From Clostridia bacterium (GTDB lineage Bacteria > Bacillota > Clostridia > Peptostreptococcales > Anaerovoracaceae): a stretch of 35,319 nt of DNA. Location: NCBI GenBank assembly GCA_024403185.1, contig JAKSSG010000013.1:1-35319 (forward strand), in the 5' to 3' direction. The notes under the pieces were generated by a model. That model did not search any database and was not told the origin of the DNA. It saw only the letters and a program-made list of their open reading frames with translations. The first letter of the stretch is position 1, and every line of letters begins with the position of its first letter. Positions 6,803-15,387 of this stretch are shown one piece after another. A program made the position numbers and the translations under genes.

Positions 6803-6854
6803 CTGTAACGCATAAAAATACCCTCCTTACTGGTTTGTCCAGTAAAGAGGGTAC
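6721..6854 (-). mobile_element. Insertion-sequence end with transposase N-terminus (IS3-like)
   Basis: On the minus strand an ATG at 6813 with GGAGGG upstream opens 31 codons beginning MRYSHEYKLMCIEMYRQG and continuing IWPDTPDG. This resembles the N-terminal helix-turn-helix of IS3-family OrfA transposases. A terminus-like TGTACCC lies at 6848-6854 (minus). The frame ends in an 18-bp perfect palindrome, GGAATTAGTACTAATTCC (6721-6738), after which sequence is amidohydrolase. Most of the element is missing. The family assignment is by memory of the motif and is not certain. Confidence 0.65.
6821..6851 (-). promoter_or_regulatory. Inverted repeat covering the transposase ribosome site
   Basis: CCCTCCTTACTGG (6821-6833) pairs with CCAGTAAAGAGGG (6839-6851), 12 of 13 bases, with a 5-base loop. 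On the minus strand it contains the GGAGGG ribosome site of the transposase, so a transcript entering from outside would hide it. Confidence 0.5.
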
Positions 6855-6889
6855 ATATCAGAAATCACGCCTCTCTTTTATTTCTCTTA

Positions 6890-8041
6890 TTATATCTCTT
6901 TTTCCTTGCAGTTGAACACGACCTCGCATTCACGCTCGTATTTTTCAAACCAGGCCTCGTTCTCCGTGTGAATCGGGATGAGATAGTCCGGCTGAACGTG
7001 TGCGATGAGCCGTTCGATTGTAGGTGCATCGGCATGGCCGCTCGTATGCAGCATTGGAACCGTAAGCCCCTGGGACTCCAGATATTTCAGTGCCACGGCG
7101 GTCACAGGCTTCAGCATGTAGACCTGGCGCCTTCCGAAGAAAAGCACGCCGTCTCGGAATGAAATGAGATTGGACAGCTTCTCCACATTTGCAAGAGTCT
7201 GAGGTGTAATGCAGAGCATGAAATCGGGAGATGCAAAAGCAGGCGAGTTCAGATCAAAATCTCTGCCAAGCTCCAGAGCATCAAGGCCAAGCTGTGCCGC
7301 CTCGGCAACAGCACTTGTAATGCCGTCAAGTATGAAGCGGCGACCCGTACGCTGAGCTGCGTTATATGCTGTAAGAATCCTGTCCACGTTCTGTGCCGAA
7401 AGGTAGACGAAGGAAGGTCCTTTTTTGTTTTCCAGAATGCTGACTGCGAAGTCTTCAAGCTCCGTCTCGGATGGTTCGTGGAAATCCTCACCTCTGGAGA
7501 GAGTGGTTCCCTCGGTGAGAAGTACATCGACTTTCTCAGGAAGGAAATCCAGAAGGATATCGAAGTTCAGATGGCCTGTAGACCTGTAGTCGGCTGTATA
7601 TAGAACCGTCCTGCCTTCAACCTCAATGAGGAACATGAAGGCGGAATATGCTGAATGGTCGCACGGTATTGGAGTGACTGAGAAATCACCAATGCTTACC
7701 TTCTCAAAGGCGTAGAGAGGCTTTATATCAAAGCCGGTTGTCCTGCCTTTGTATTCGTTGATTGCATTGAGAATATCGTAGGCTCTTTTCCCCATGTAGA
7801 TGGGGTTGTCCGACCTGACGAAGCGAAGAAGGCCCGTGTGGTCGGAATGGTAATGGGACACGAAGACAGCGTCGTAGGCGCGTCCCACATCAAAGAGCCC
7901 GGCAGCAGGAGGAACGTAGGGGTGGCTTTTGCTTTCCCCCAGGTTTGCGCCTGCGTCGAGAACGATTCTCGTATTGTCTGTTGACAGCTCTATTATTGAA
8001 CCGCCAATCTGGTTTTGTCCGCGTAGAATGTTGATTTTCAT
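6890..8041 (-). CDS. Metallo-beta-lactamase-fold hydrolase, beta-CASP/RNase J-like
   Basis: This 383-residue protein has the metallo-beta-lactamase fold with the dinuclear metal motif H63-x-H65-x-D67-H68 in SHYHSDHTG. Further metal ligands are PCDHSAY (near 130) and YTADYRSTG (near 150). A beta-CASP-like half ends with LHTSGHAD and PDYLIPIHTE, the pattern of RNase J and CPSF73-type nucleases. It is shorter than RNase J (about 555) and lacks that enzyme's C-terminal domain, so RNA or DNA as substrate is inference. The ATG at 8041 lies five bases after the stop of the preceding peptidase gene, with a weak ribosome site, so translation is probably coupled. Confidence 0.82.
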   Translation of the reverse strand: MKINILRGQNQIGGSIIELSTDNTRIVLDAGANLGESKSHPYVPPAAGLFDVGRAYDAVFVSHYHSDHTGLLRFVRSDNPIYMGKRAYDILNAINEYKGRTTGFDIKPLYAFEKVSIGDFSVTPIPCDHSAYSAFMFLIEVEGRTVLYTADYRSTGHLNFDILLDFLPEKVDVLLTEGTTLSRGEDFHEPSETELEDFAVSILENKKGPSFVYLSAQNVDRILTAYNAAQRTGRRFILDGITSAVAEAAQLGLDALELGRDFDLNSPAFASPDFMLCITPQTLANVEKLSNLISFRDGVLFFGRRQVYMLKPVTAVALKYLESQGLTVPMLHTSGHADAPTIERLIAHVQPDYLIPIHTENEAWFEKYERECEVVFNCKEKEI

Positions 8042-8045
8042 GATG

Positions 8046-9713
8046 TTACTTTCTCAGATATTTCAGAGCCGTATCGCATGTTTCCTTCACGACACCCTCA
8101 TCGGTGAATTTCTTCAGACCGGCTTTATCCAGCTCCGTCAGATACTTTCTGTCAAACGGTCCCTCTTTGATGAAACTTTCCCACACCTTCACGGCACCCT
8201 CGTAATCGGACTGGCTCATGTCCCAGAGCTGAAGGGAGGCGATGCCGCTTGCGGCGTAGCTCACATAGTACAGCGGCGACTCAAAGTTGTGAGGGATGAA
8301 AACCCAGTAGTAGCCATCACTGTCTTCGCCCGGAACATATTCGTTTTCGATCCTTGCGTAGGTGCTGTTGATTTCATCAAGGCTCATGTCAGGATTGCTG
8401 TATACCTCACGCTGGAATTCATCCTGTAGGCAGCCGTCAATGATGTTGAAGAACATGTCTTCAATTATTGTATCAGTGGCATCCTTTCCGGCCTTGCTGT
8501 AAATCTTGTCGTAGTAGTGTGTCATCAGGCATTCGAAGCCGTTTGACGGGATTTCGGCCAGATCGTTATTCTGCTCAGACACGATAAGGTTATCCTGTCC
8601 GACGTTGCAGAACTGTGTGAAGTGACCGAATTCGTGAGTCATGTCACGGAGGCCGGCTGAACCTTCAACGTAATCAAAGATGAAAGGCTTCCTGTCACTG
8701 ATCATGATTGTGTAGCCGGTTTCCATTCGGCAGGTTTCGCTGCCGATGGAATAGAGTTCTTCATCGATGAGCCTTCTGCAGGCTTTCCCGGACAGCTTGC
8801 TGATTTTGCCGCTGTATTTTTCGAGAACGTCAAGTATCTGATCCGGGTTAAGAGCAGGTGTTTCGCCGGGGAAACTGTTGTAGTAGTAGTCATAGAAATC
8901 GGCTGAAATCTTCTTTACATCCGAATGGAATTTTTCGATATCCTCTTCGGAGTAGTCTCGCGAATAAACTTCCCTGTCGGCGTATTCCGCATAATTGTCA
9001 TAGCCTTCTTCCCTGGCCAGCTTCACACGCAGTTTCAGCAGCTTCAGGAATATGGGGCCTGTCCTCTCGTTCAGATCCTTTGTTATGCCGTTATATACCT
9101 TCACGTAGCCGTTGTAATCCTTTTCGGACAGCTTATCGCCTTCTTCACTGAACAGATCGGCCTGGGTCCATTCCTTGCCTTTGTATTTGAAGCTTGCCTT
9201 GTCGTATTCCTTGTAGTATCTGTCTACCAGCTTGTTTTCACGGCTGAGCATGGCCTTTTCTTCCTTGCTCATAACTTCGTAATCGGCAAACTGCCTGAAG
9301 ACCTTGTCGCCCACATGTTCTCTGAATGCATCGGCGCACGGCCCTTCGGTGATTTTGCGACATGCGCCACCGAGTCTGTCACAGCAGTCCTGCAGGGTGT
9401 CGTAGGTGTACTGCTGCTCTTCCGTATAGTACTCGTCGTTCTGGTCAATTGAGTGGAGAACGTAGGAAACGGAATAGAGTGTATCCAGTTCAAGGCACTC
9501 ATCGTAAAGCTTGTCGTAGAGCTTCAGAACCTTGCTCTCTTTGTCGCCGGCAGCCAGCTTCTTCAGCTCTTTGCATGACTTGTTGAAGTCGGCAGGTTCA
9601 TAGTGGTAGTATTCGACGCCCGCAATGTTGTCAGGCAGTTTATCCTTGCTGTCGCATCCGAAAAATGCAAAAGCAAAAACAAGGCACATCAGGATGGATA
9701 TTATTCGCTTCAT
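8046..9713 (-). CDS. M3-family oligoendopeptidase-like lipoprotein
   Basis: This 555-residue zinc peptidase has a lipoprotein signal: a basic MKR start, a hydrophobic run and FFGC, with C20 the lipidated residue. The zinc motif is H360-E-F-G-H364, with E387 in AEIPS as third ligand, as in PepF/M3 peptidases. It should act outside the membrane on short peptides, fitting a peptide and amino-acid consumer. An upstream in-frame ATG (9950) would add 79 residues that overlap the divergent gene and precede the signal peptide. ATG 9713 has AAAGGAG eight bases upstream and is preferred. The gene ends five bases before the hydrolase gene. Substrate is not known. Confidence 0.85.
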   Translation of the reverse strand: MKRIISILMCLVFAFAFFGCDSKDKLPDNIAGVEYYHYEPADFNKSCKELKKLAAGDKESKVLKLYDKLYDECLELDTLYSVSYVLHSIDQNDEYYTEEQQYTYDTLQDCCDRLGGACRKITEGPCADAFREHVGDKVFRQFADYEVMSKEEKAMLSRENKLVDRYYKEYDKASFKYKGKEWTQADLFSEEGDKLSEKDYNGYVKVYNGITKDLNERTGPIFLKLLKLRVKLAREEGYDNYAEYADREVYSRDYSEEDIEKFHSDVKKISADFYDYYYNSFPGETPALNPDQILDVLEKYSGKISKLSGKACRRLIDEELYSIGSETCRMETGYTIMISDRKPFIFDYVEGSAGLRDMTHEFGHFTQFCNVGQDNLIVSEQNNDLAEIPSNGFECLMTHYYDKIYSKAGKDATDTIIEDMFFNIIDGCLQDEFQREVYSNPDMSLDEINSTYARIENEYVPGEDSDGYYWVFIPHNFESPLYYVSYAASGIASLQLWDMSQSDYEGAVKVWESFIKEGPFDRKYLTELDKAGLKKFTDEGVVKETCDTALKYLRK

Positions 9714-9776
9714 GATGGCTCCTTTCGTTTCTGTTTTGTGAATATATTCTAACATATTTGCAGGGGGAATCTTCAC

Positions 9777-9805
9777 TTTACCTTTGATATGAATAAAGGT
9801 ATAAT
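9777..9805 (+). promoter_or_regulatory. Promoter and dyad upstream of the binding lipoprotein
   Basis: TTTACC (9777-9782), 17 bases, TATAAT (9800-9805). The inverted repeat ACCTTT (9780-9785) / AAAGGT (9795-9800) fills the spacer, so a repressor there would block the promoter. Confidence 0.55.
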
Positions 9806-9834
9806 AACTATGTATGTTTAACGAGGTGAAATTA

Positions 9835-11052
9835 GTGAAAAAAATTAAAATAACAGCAATAATTACAGTACTTGCAATGCTTCTTGTCGGCCTTTGCGGA
9901 TGCACGACCTTTGACAATTTCAAGGCCGCATTCATCGACAAATCCGACAAGCAGGAGGTTAAGATTCAGATTGGTGTTCTGGAGCCTGTAACGGGTGCCG
10001 ACTCAAAAGCGGCAGAGGATGAGATCAGAGGAATCCAGCTGGCAAACAGAGTTCATCCTAATGTGCACGGAAAGATTATTTCGCTGGTATTTTCCGATGA
10101 CAAGTCGGATATCGATGCTACGGAAACTGCGGCAAAGACTCTTATTGAAAAGAAGCCGCTGCTTATACTGGGTAGCTACGGCAGTGTATACTCACTGGCA
10201 GCATCGCCTTACATCAGAGAGGCAAAGATTCCGGCAATCGCAATCACCAATACGAACCCGCTGGTAACCAGAAACAACGAGTATTATTTCAGAGTGTGCT
10301 ACGTTGACTCCAACCAGGGCGACCTGCTGGCGAGATACGTGCTTGACTCAAAGAAGGAAAAGAAGGCCGGCGTTCTGATTCCGTCAAAGGATGATGCGGC
10401 TCTGGCGGAGGCAACTGCTTTCACGGACAGAATTAAATCCGAGACGGGCAACGAGGATGCCATCTCCTACTACGAGGAATTCACCACGGGACAGAAGGAC
10501 TTCTCAAAGGAACTCGGGAAGCTGGAGAGATCAGGCGTTAAGAGTGTAATTCTGCCGGGAGACTATACCGATGCGGCAGACATCATAAACCAGGCTTCAG
10601 AAATGAAACTGGATGTTCAGTTCCTGGGAGATACCACGTGGGGACAGCAGGAATTCAAGAATCTGCTGGCTGAGGGAACGAAGGAAGAAAACATGGCATT
10701 TGTTCAGTTCTTCGCAGCCGACAGCGGAGCTGACGGCGAGGCAATCACCGCCGAAAGGGACAGATTCCTCAAGGCATACTACAAGGAATACGGCAGGGAC
10801 AGTGAACCGACTGATGCAATGGCCCTCGGATACGACGCATACTTTGTTGCAATTGACGCAATCGACAAGGCCGGTGATGACATAAGCAGTGAAGCAGTAC
10901 TTCAGGTTCTGGCCGATCCGCACTACTATTTCGAAGGAGCTTCGGGAGCCATCAACTTCAGCAGCATCGGAGACCCGATAAAGACCGCCTACATCAGTAC
11001 ATGGAAGGGCAACGGCATGGTTACGGTATACACTGTGGAGGCACAGAAATAG
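9835..11052 (+). CDS. Leu/Ile/Val-type substrate-binding lipoprotein
   Basis: This 405-residue protein is of the type I periplasmic-binding fold used by branched-chain amino acid ABC transporters (LivJ family). It has a lipoprotein signal with LCGC, lipidated at C23. The receptor domain begins VKIQIGVLEPVTGADSKAAE and contains the usual LILGSYGS and YFRVCYVD segments. GTG 9835 is chosen because GAGGTG (9823-9828) is six bases upstream; the ATG at 9814 overlaps that site. No permease or ATPase gene is adjacent, so it is an orphan binding protein, for a transporter elsewhere or for sensing. The ligand is not predictable beyond an amino acid or similar small molecule. Confidence 0.85.
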   Translation: MKKIKITAIITVLAMLLVGLCGCTTFDNFKAAFIDKSDKQEVKIQIGVLEPVTGADSKAAEDEIRGIQLANRVHPNVHGKIISLVFSDDKSDIDATETAAKTLIEKKPLLILGSYGSVYSLAASPYIREAKIPAIAITNTNPLVTRNNEYYFRVCYVDSNQGDLLARYVLDSKKEKKAGVLIPSKDDAALAEATAFTDRIKSETGNEDAISYYEEFTTGQKDFSKELGKLERSGVKSVILPGDYTDAADIINQASEMKLDVQFLGDTTWGQQEFKNLLAEGTKEENMAFVQFFAADSGADGEAITAERDRFLKAYYKEYGRDSEPTDAMALGYDAYFVAIDAIDKAGDDISSEAVLQVLADPHYYFEGASGAINFSSIGDPIKTAYISTWKGNGMVTVYTVEAQK

Positions 11053-11099
11053 GATTTAATTTAAGTTCAAAATATAATTAACATAAAAGGAGAAACAAA

Positions 11100-11324
11100 A
11101 TGGAAGAAAAAATCATAGAAGCACTGCAGCAGATCAGACCTTTCCTGCAGAGAGACGGCGGCGACATTGAATTCGTCGAACTGACAGAAGACAATATCGT
11201 TAAAGTAAGACTTCAGGGACACTGTGCAGGATGCCCGGGCGCTCAGATGACAATCAAGGGCGTTGTTGAGAAGATTCTCAAGGAAAGCTATCCTGAAATC
11301 GCAGGCGTTGAAGCGGTACAGTAA
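11100..11324 (+). CDS. NifU C-terminal-domain iron-sulfur protein (Nfu)
   Basis: This 74-residue protein corresponds to the NifU C-terminal (Nfu) domain alone. It starts with the helical IIEALQQIRPFLQRDGGDIEFVEL and contains C42-x2-C45 in CAGCPGAQM. Two monomers hold a 4Fe-4S cluster between these cysteines and pass it to apo-proteins. AAGGAG precedes the ATG. It is 16 bases from the pepV start, so it probably shares a transcript with the peptidase gene. Confidence 0.93.
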   Translation: MEEKIIEALQQIRPFLQRDGGDIEFVELTEDNIVKVRLQGHCAGCPGAQMTIKGVVEKILKESYPEIAGVEAVQ

Positions 11325-11339
11325 GTACAGGCGGAGACA

Positions 11340-12770
11340 ATGGAATTTTTAGAACAGGTATACAGCAGAATAGAAGAAAACAGGACAGAGATGCTCGCAT
11401 CTCTGTCTAAACTTATCTCCATACCCAGCGTTGCCGTGAAGGGCAAAGGCAGGAAACCATTCGGGGCAGAAGTTGACGAGGCGTACAGGACAATGCTAAA
11501 GATGGCGGAGGACGACGGCTTCGATACTTTTGATGCCAAAGGTTACGGCGGACACATTGATTACGACGGAACCGAGGATGGAGTTGTGGCGGTTGTAGGA
11601 CATCTGGACGTTGTTCCCGAAGGGGACGGCTGGGACTTCGAGCCATACGGCGGTGAAGTGGTTGACGGATACGTGCAGGGCCGCGGCACCATGGATGACA
11701 AGGGACCTGTAATAGCTTCCTACTATGCAATGAAGGCACTGAAGGAATGCGGATTCGAGCCCGCCAGAACGGTCAGAATGATTCTGGGCCTGGATGAGGA
11801 AACCGACTGGGAAGGAATGGACTACTACATTGAGCATGCAGGCGATCTGCCTGACTGCGGCTTCACACCGGACGGCGACTTTCCTGTCATACGTGCGGAG
11901 ATGGGAATCCTCATCTTTGACATGATCAGGAAGCTTCCGGCTTCGAGAGGCAAGGGCCTGGAGCTGGGATCCATCAAAGGCGGCACCGCAGCAAACTCCG
12001 TTCCTGATTTTGCAAAGGCAGTAGTAACGGATACGACAGGCGGCGGCTATGACCTTATCAGGGAGATGATAGCCAACTGCAGAGATGAGTACGGCTGGAA
12101 AATCAGCGGCAGAGGCGTAGGCAAGGGATTTGAAATCTCAGTCAAAGGCAAGTCAGCTCACGGCGCCAAGCCTGAGCAGGGCGAGAATGCAATTTCAATT
12201 CTAATGGACTTCCTGGGAAGACTGAATTTCCTGAATGACGGAGTGGCTGAATTTGTTGAGTTCTACAACAGCAGAATAGGCTACGATCTTCACGGAGAAA
12301 ACATCGGCTGCCCGCTTGAGGATGAAGTGTCCGGCAGGCTGATCTTTAACGTGGGAAAAATTGAGACTGACAGGAATGCGGCAAGGCTTACCATAAATAT
12401 CAGATATCCGGTTACTGCAGATGAGGAGCAGGTATATGCCGGAATCATGGAAGTGCTCGATGACTACAGAACAGGCATCGTCAAGGAAAGGGCACAGGAC
12501 CCGATTAACATCGATGCCGAAAGCGATCTGGTCAGCAGGCTCATGAAGGTTTACCGCAAACATACGGGAGACATTGAAAGCGAACCTATGGTTATAGGTG
12601 GCGGAACTTACGCCAGAGCCCTTGATAATGTCGTTGCCTTCGGTGCACGATTCCCGGGAGAACCCGAGCTGGGACATCAGAAAAATGAAAAGATATCAGT
12701 AGAAAACCTCGACAGACTGGCAAAAATCTATGCGGAGGCGATTTATGAACTGGCTAAGGCAGAAGATTAA
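11340..12770 (+). CDS. pepV: M20 dipeptidase PepV
   Basis: This 476-residue zinc dipeptidase is of the PepV/Xaa-His type. Visible ligands are H88 and D90 in VVGHLDVVPEG, D119/D120 in GRGTMDDKG, E153/E154 in GLDEETDWE, and a late histidine in PELGHQKNE. The lid domain lies in between (about 180-380), with ANSVPDFAKA and GKSAHGAKPEQGENA typical of PepV. It cleaves cytoplasmic dipeptides to free amino acids, feeding fermentation. It follows nfu by 15 bases. Its last 26 bases overlap the next gene, whose ribosome site lies within pepV. Confidence 0.93.
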   Translation: MEFLEQVYSRIEENRTEMLASLSKLISIPSVAVKGKGRKPFGAEVDEAYRTMLKMAEDDGFDTFDAKGYGGHIDYDGTEDGVVAVVGHLDVVPEGDGWDFEPYGGEVVDGYVQGRGTMDDKGPVIASYYAMKALKECGFEPARTVRMILGLDEETDWEGMDYYIEHAGDLPDCGFTPDGDFPVIRAEMGILIFDMIRKLPASRGKGLELGSIKGGTAANSVPDFAKAVVTDTTGGGYDLIREMIANCRDEYGWKISGRGVGKGFEISVKGKSAHGAKPEQGENAISILMDFLGRLNFLNDGVAEFVEFYNSRIGYDLHGENIGCPLEDEVSGRLIFNVGKIETDRNAARLTINIRYPVTADEEQVYAGIMEVLDDYRTGIVKERAQDPINIDAESDLVSRLMKVYRKHTGDIESEPMVIGGGTYARALDNVVAFGARFPGEPELGHQKNEKISVENLDRLAKIYAEAIYELAKAED

Positions 12771-13545
12771 TGAGAACAGACAATTCTATAAAATTCTTGC
12801 CATAGCAATCTGCGTAAATCTGGGACTCATAGCTTTTTATGCGGCACTGTCCGTCAGCGTAAAGGATATTACCGTAACGGTAAACGGCAAGACGGTGCAG
12901 TACAAAACCATCAGGAATTCAGTAGATGACATGCTGAGAGGCTGGGATGTTACCCTTGGCGAAAAGGACGAGGTCAACATGGATGGCAGACAGTTTCTGA
13001 AGGACGGGGACCAGGTGGAAATCAAGACCTTCGAAATCGTTGAGGAAACTGTTAAGGAAGATGTTGATTTCAAGAAGAAGACCAAGTACACTTCGGACCT
13101 TCTTGAAGGTGAAAAGAAAATCACCACCAAAGGTGTCAAGGGTGTCGACCGCGTAACATACAAGGTGACCTATCTTGGCGGAAAGGCTCTGGCGAAGAAG
13201 GAACTGAGCCGGAAAATCCTGAAGAAGCCCGTAACGCAGATTACAGCTGAAGGAACCGCTGTATCATACAACGGTGTCAAGTACAGCCGGAAGCTGACAG
13301 TCAGCTCGACGGCGTACTGTCTGCGGGGCAGAACGGCCACGGGCACATCGGTTCACTACGGAACCATTGCCGTCGATCCGAGAGTTATTCCGCTGGGATC
13401 ATATGGCTACGTGCCGGGATACGGAGAAGTTCACGCCGAGGATACAGGCGGAGCGATAAAAGGAAACATCATAGATCTGTGGTTCCCTTCCAACGGCCAG
13501 TGCAGAAGCTGGGGAAGAAGGACCGTGGAAATTTACATTAAATAG
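12745..13545 (+). CDS. DUF348/G5/3D-domain cell-wall protein (YabE-like)
   Basis: This 266-residue exported protein has a single N-terminal membrane anchor (about 16-38). A DUF348 ubiquitin-like repeat follows (about 41-95), then a G5 domain (about 95-165) and a C-terminal 3D domain (about 185-266). The three conserved aspartates of the 3D fold are D211 (AVDPRVIPLG), D233 (AEDTGG) and D244 (IIDLW). This is the architecture of YabE and other resuscitation-factor-like lytic transglycosylases acting on peptidoglycan. ATG 12745 is chosen since GGAGG (12733-12737) is seven bases upstream; the ATG at 12730 lies before that site. Overlap with pepV suggests translational coupling. A terminator follows. 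Confidence 0.9.
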   Translation: MNWLRQKINENRQFYKILAIAICVNLGLIAFYAALSVSVKDITVTVNGKTVQYKTIRNSVDDMLRGWDVTLGEKDEVNMDGRQFLKDGDQVEIKTFEIVEETVKEDVDFKKKTKYTSDLLEGEKKITTKGVKGVDRVTYKVTYLGGKALAKKELSRKILKKPVTQITAEGTAVSYNGVKYSRKLTVSSTAYCLRGRTATGTSVHYGTIAVDPRVIPLGSYGYVPGYGEVHAEDTGGAIKGNIIDLWFPSNGQCRSWGRRTVEIYIK

Positions 13546-13554
13546 AACATATAA

Positions 13555-13596
13555 AAAACTGCGCCGGTTCCGCTTTGCGGAACCGGCGCTTTATTA
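13555..13596. terminator. Bidirectional terminator between the 3D gene and alaX
   Basis: A perfect 13-bp GC-rich stem (GCGCCGGTTCCGC, 13561-13573 with 13577-13589) with a TTT loop has TTTATT on the right and, on the minus strand, TTTTTTAT on the left. It serves both convergent genes. Confidence 0.9.
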
Positions 13597-13608
13597 TCGC
13601 GCTTCAGT

Positions 13609-14877
13609 TTATTTCAGGTGTTTTGAAATCAGATCGGCAAACAGCGATGCATCTTCTGCAGTGGTAAACATGGCACGGGCGGAAACGTCGTTGCCGCCTC
13701 CCTTGCCGTTGTAGAAGCCGGCATATTCCTTTACCAGCGGTCCGCAGGCAGGCGTTCCGTCGGAGACGAGAACGTAGGATGTGCTGTCCGGTGCGTAGAG
13801 CATGATCAGTCTGCCTTTGCATATAGGGTTGCCCATGTATTCCTTTGCCATGTTGAAGGCATCGTCAATTGACATGTCATCCAGTGTGTACAGGATTGCA
13901 GGCTGGGCGGCCTCTTCGGATTCCGAATCCAGAATGGCGTTGAGCCTGCTGCACTCTCCTGCCAGTAGGGTCTTTTTCAGTCCGGCAAGCTGGCCCTTGA
14001 CCTCAGCAAGCTTAGCCTCAATGCCGCGAACCTTTTCAGGGAAGTCTTCAACTGAACATGAACGGTCATTTGACATTTCGGTCAGCATGTCATGCTTCAT
14101 GTCATAATCCGCCAGGGCGCGCGCGCCGGCCTCGCAGTATACACGGAACATTCCCTTGTACTTTTCAACCTTGTAAAGTTTGATAAGGCCAACCTGTCCT
14201 GCAGTGCTCGGATGAGTTCCGCAGCAGGCAACGCAGTCAGCAGCGTGTTCAGGTGAACCGACGCATACAATGGAAATATCCTCATCAAATGCCAGGACTT
14301 TTCGCAGAGGAAGCTTCTCTGCATCTTCACGATTATCAAAACGGAACACCGTTACGGGAGCGTTGGACCAGATGACTCTGTTGGCAAGAAGCTCGCAGTG
14401 TTTTGCCATTGCCCAGTCAAGCTCTTCCGGTTTTGTCATGTCGGGATTTGTAGGTTCGTCTTCCAGACTGATGTCTATGGTCATGTAGTCCTCACCCATG
14501 TGGAAACCGCGGTTCACACCGCCGCATTCCTGATAGAAGATTCCCGAAAGAATATGTTCGCCGCAATGGCGCTGCATGTTGTCAAAACGTCTATCCCAGT
14601 CAAGGACGCAGTGAACCCTGTCACCGGCTGCAAGCAGCTCAGGTGAGGAAACTGAGTGAACTACATTTTCGCCATCCTCCTGCACGTCGGTAAGCTCTAC
14701 GGATACATTATCCCTGCCGATTACAGTCATGGTTCCCAGATCGCAGCTCTGACCGCCGCCCTCAGGGAAAAATGCAGTACTGTCCAGATATACACCTTTA
14801 TCGGTAATGTCTGTTATCTGCGCATCCCATTCTTTAACATAGACATCTTGTTGATATAACTTTGTTGTGCCCATCAT
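13609..14877 (-). CDS. alaX: Alanyl-tRNA editing protein AlaX-L
   Basis: This 422-residue stand-alone editing enzyme hydrolyses Ser-tRNA(Ala) or Gly-tRNA(Ala). The zinc site is H104-x3-H108 (HCGEH) plus C218-x3-H222 (CCGTH), as in the AlaRS editing domain. A coiled-coil stretch (about 280-310) leads to a C-terminal DHHA1 domain with YNGKGGGNDVSARAMF, marking the long AlaX form. ATG 14877 has GGAGG eight bases upstream. The longer frame starting at 14928 has no site and adds an unrelated N-terminus. It is monocistronic, converging on the 3D gene across a shared terminator. Confidence 0.93.
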   Translation of the reverse strand: MMGTTKLYQQDVYVKEWDAQITDITDKGVYLDSTAFFPEGGGQSCDLGTMTVIGRDNVSVELTDVQEDGENVVHSVSSPELLAAGDRVHCVLDWDRRFDNMQRHCGEHILSGIFYQECGGVNRGFHMGEDYMTIDISLEDEPTNPDMTKPEELDWAMAKHCELLANRVIWSNAPVTVFRFDNREDAEKLPLRKVLAFDEDISIVCVGSPEHAADCVACCGTHPSTAGQVGLIKLYKVEKYKGMFRVYCEAGARALADYDMKHDMLTEMSNDRSCSVEDFPEKVRGIEAKLAEVKGQLAGLKKTLLAGECSRLNAILDSESEEAAQPAILYTLDDMSIDDAFNMAKEYMGNPICKGRLIMLYAPDSTSYVLVSDGTPACGPLVKEYAGFYNGKGGGNDVSARAMFTTAEDASLFADLISKHLK

Positions 14878-15387
14878 CTTGTGTTCCTCCAATAAATAGC
14901 AACTGTATAATAAAAAGTTTAATTCCAATGAGCAAAAAAGTCAAATTTTTCATTGAAAAAACGGGTTTTACTGGAGTATAATATCGTTGCGGTAACAAGT
15001 TTGCGGTAGCTAATAAAAATGCAGGCATTTTTATATATACTGACGGGACTGTTATGTAATCAAACAGTCAATTACCGGCAGGAAACCCCCAAAACCGCAT
15101 AAAATGGGCGTTTTTGGAGTTTTTACGGGAAAGTTAAATAATTAGCTGACAAGCTGTGGAAAACTATGTACTGAAATTAGTACTTGACAGCGAAAACGTT
15201 GAAATTTCAACAACAGTAAAAAAATGGTTATCCACAGCGGGTGTTGGATAAAATTGTATACAATCTGAGAATTATTGTGGATAAGTCCTGAAACCCCTTA
15301 AAAATCAACACATTCCGATTGTTGAACCAAATATTTACAGTAACCGGTTTCGGTTTACATAATCCAGAAAAATAACGGGAGAAAAAA
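14878..15387. other. 510-bp intergenic region with DnaA boxes and dyads
   Basis: No gene is seen. Contents: a direct repeat TTGCGGTA (14987-14994, 15001-15008); a CTGTT/AACAG stem (about 15051-15069); inverted repeat GTACTGAAATTAGTAC (15168-15183); TTGACA at 15184; palindrome GTTGAAATTTCAAC (15198-15211); perfect DnaA boxes at 15228 and 15276. It separates divergent alaX and the AraC-type gene. Confidence 0.7.
15155..15284. promoter_or_regulatory. DnaA-box cluster
   Basis: TTATCCACA (15228-15236) is a perfect consensus DnaA box. TGTGGATAA (15276-15284) is a second perfect box on the opposite strand. TGTGGAAAA (15155-15163) is a one-mismatch third. The neighbourhood is AT-rich. No dnaA, dnaN or rpmH gene is near, so a classical origin is not supported; DnaA-dependent regulation or a DnaA-titration site is possible. 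Confidence 0.6.

Noticed and set aside
9714..9950. Longer start of the M3 peptidase (79 extra residues)
   Set aside because: It would bury the lipoprotein signal and overlap the divergent gene; the ribosome site supports ATG 9713.
15155..15284. Chromosomal origin oriC
   Set aside because: Only three boxes and no dnaA, dnaN, recF, gyrB or rpmH nearby; recorded as a DnaA-box cluster instead.
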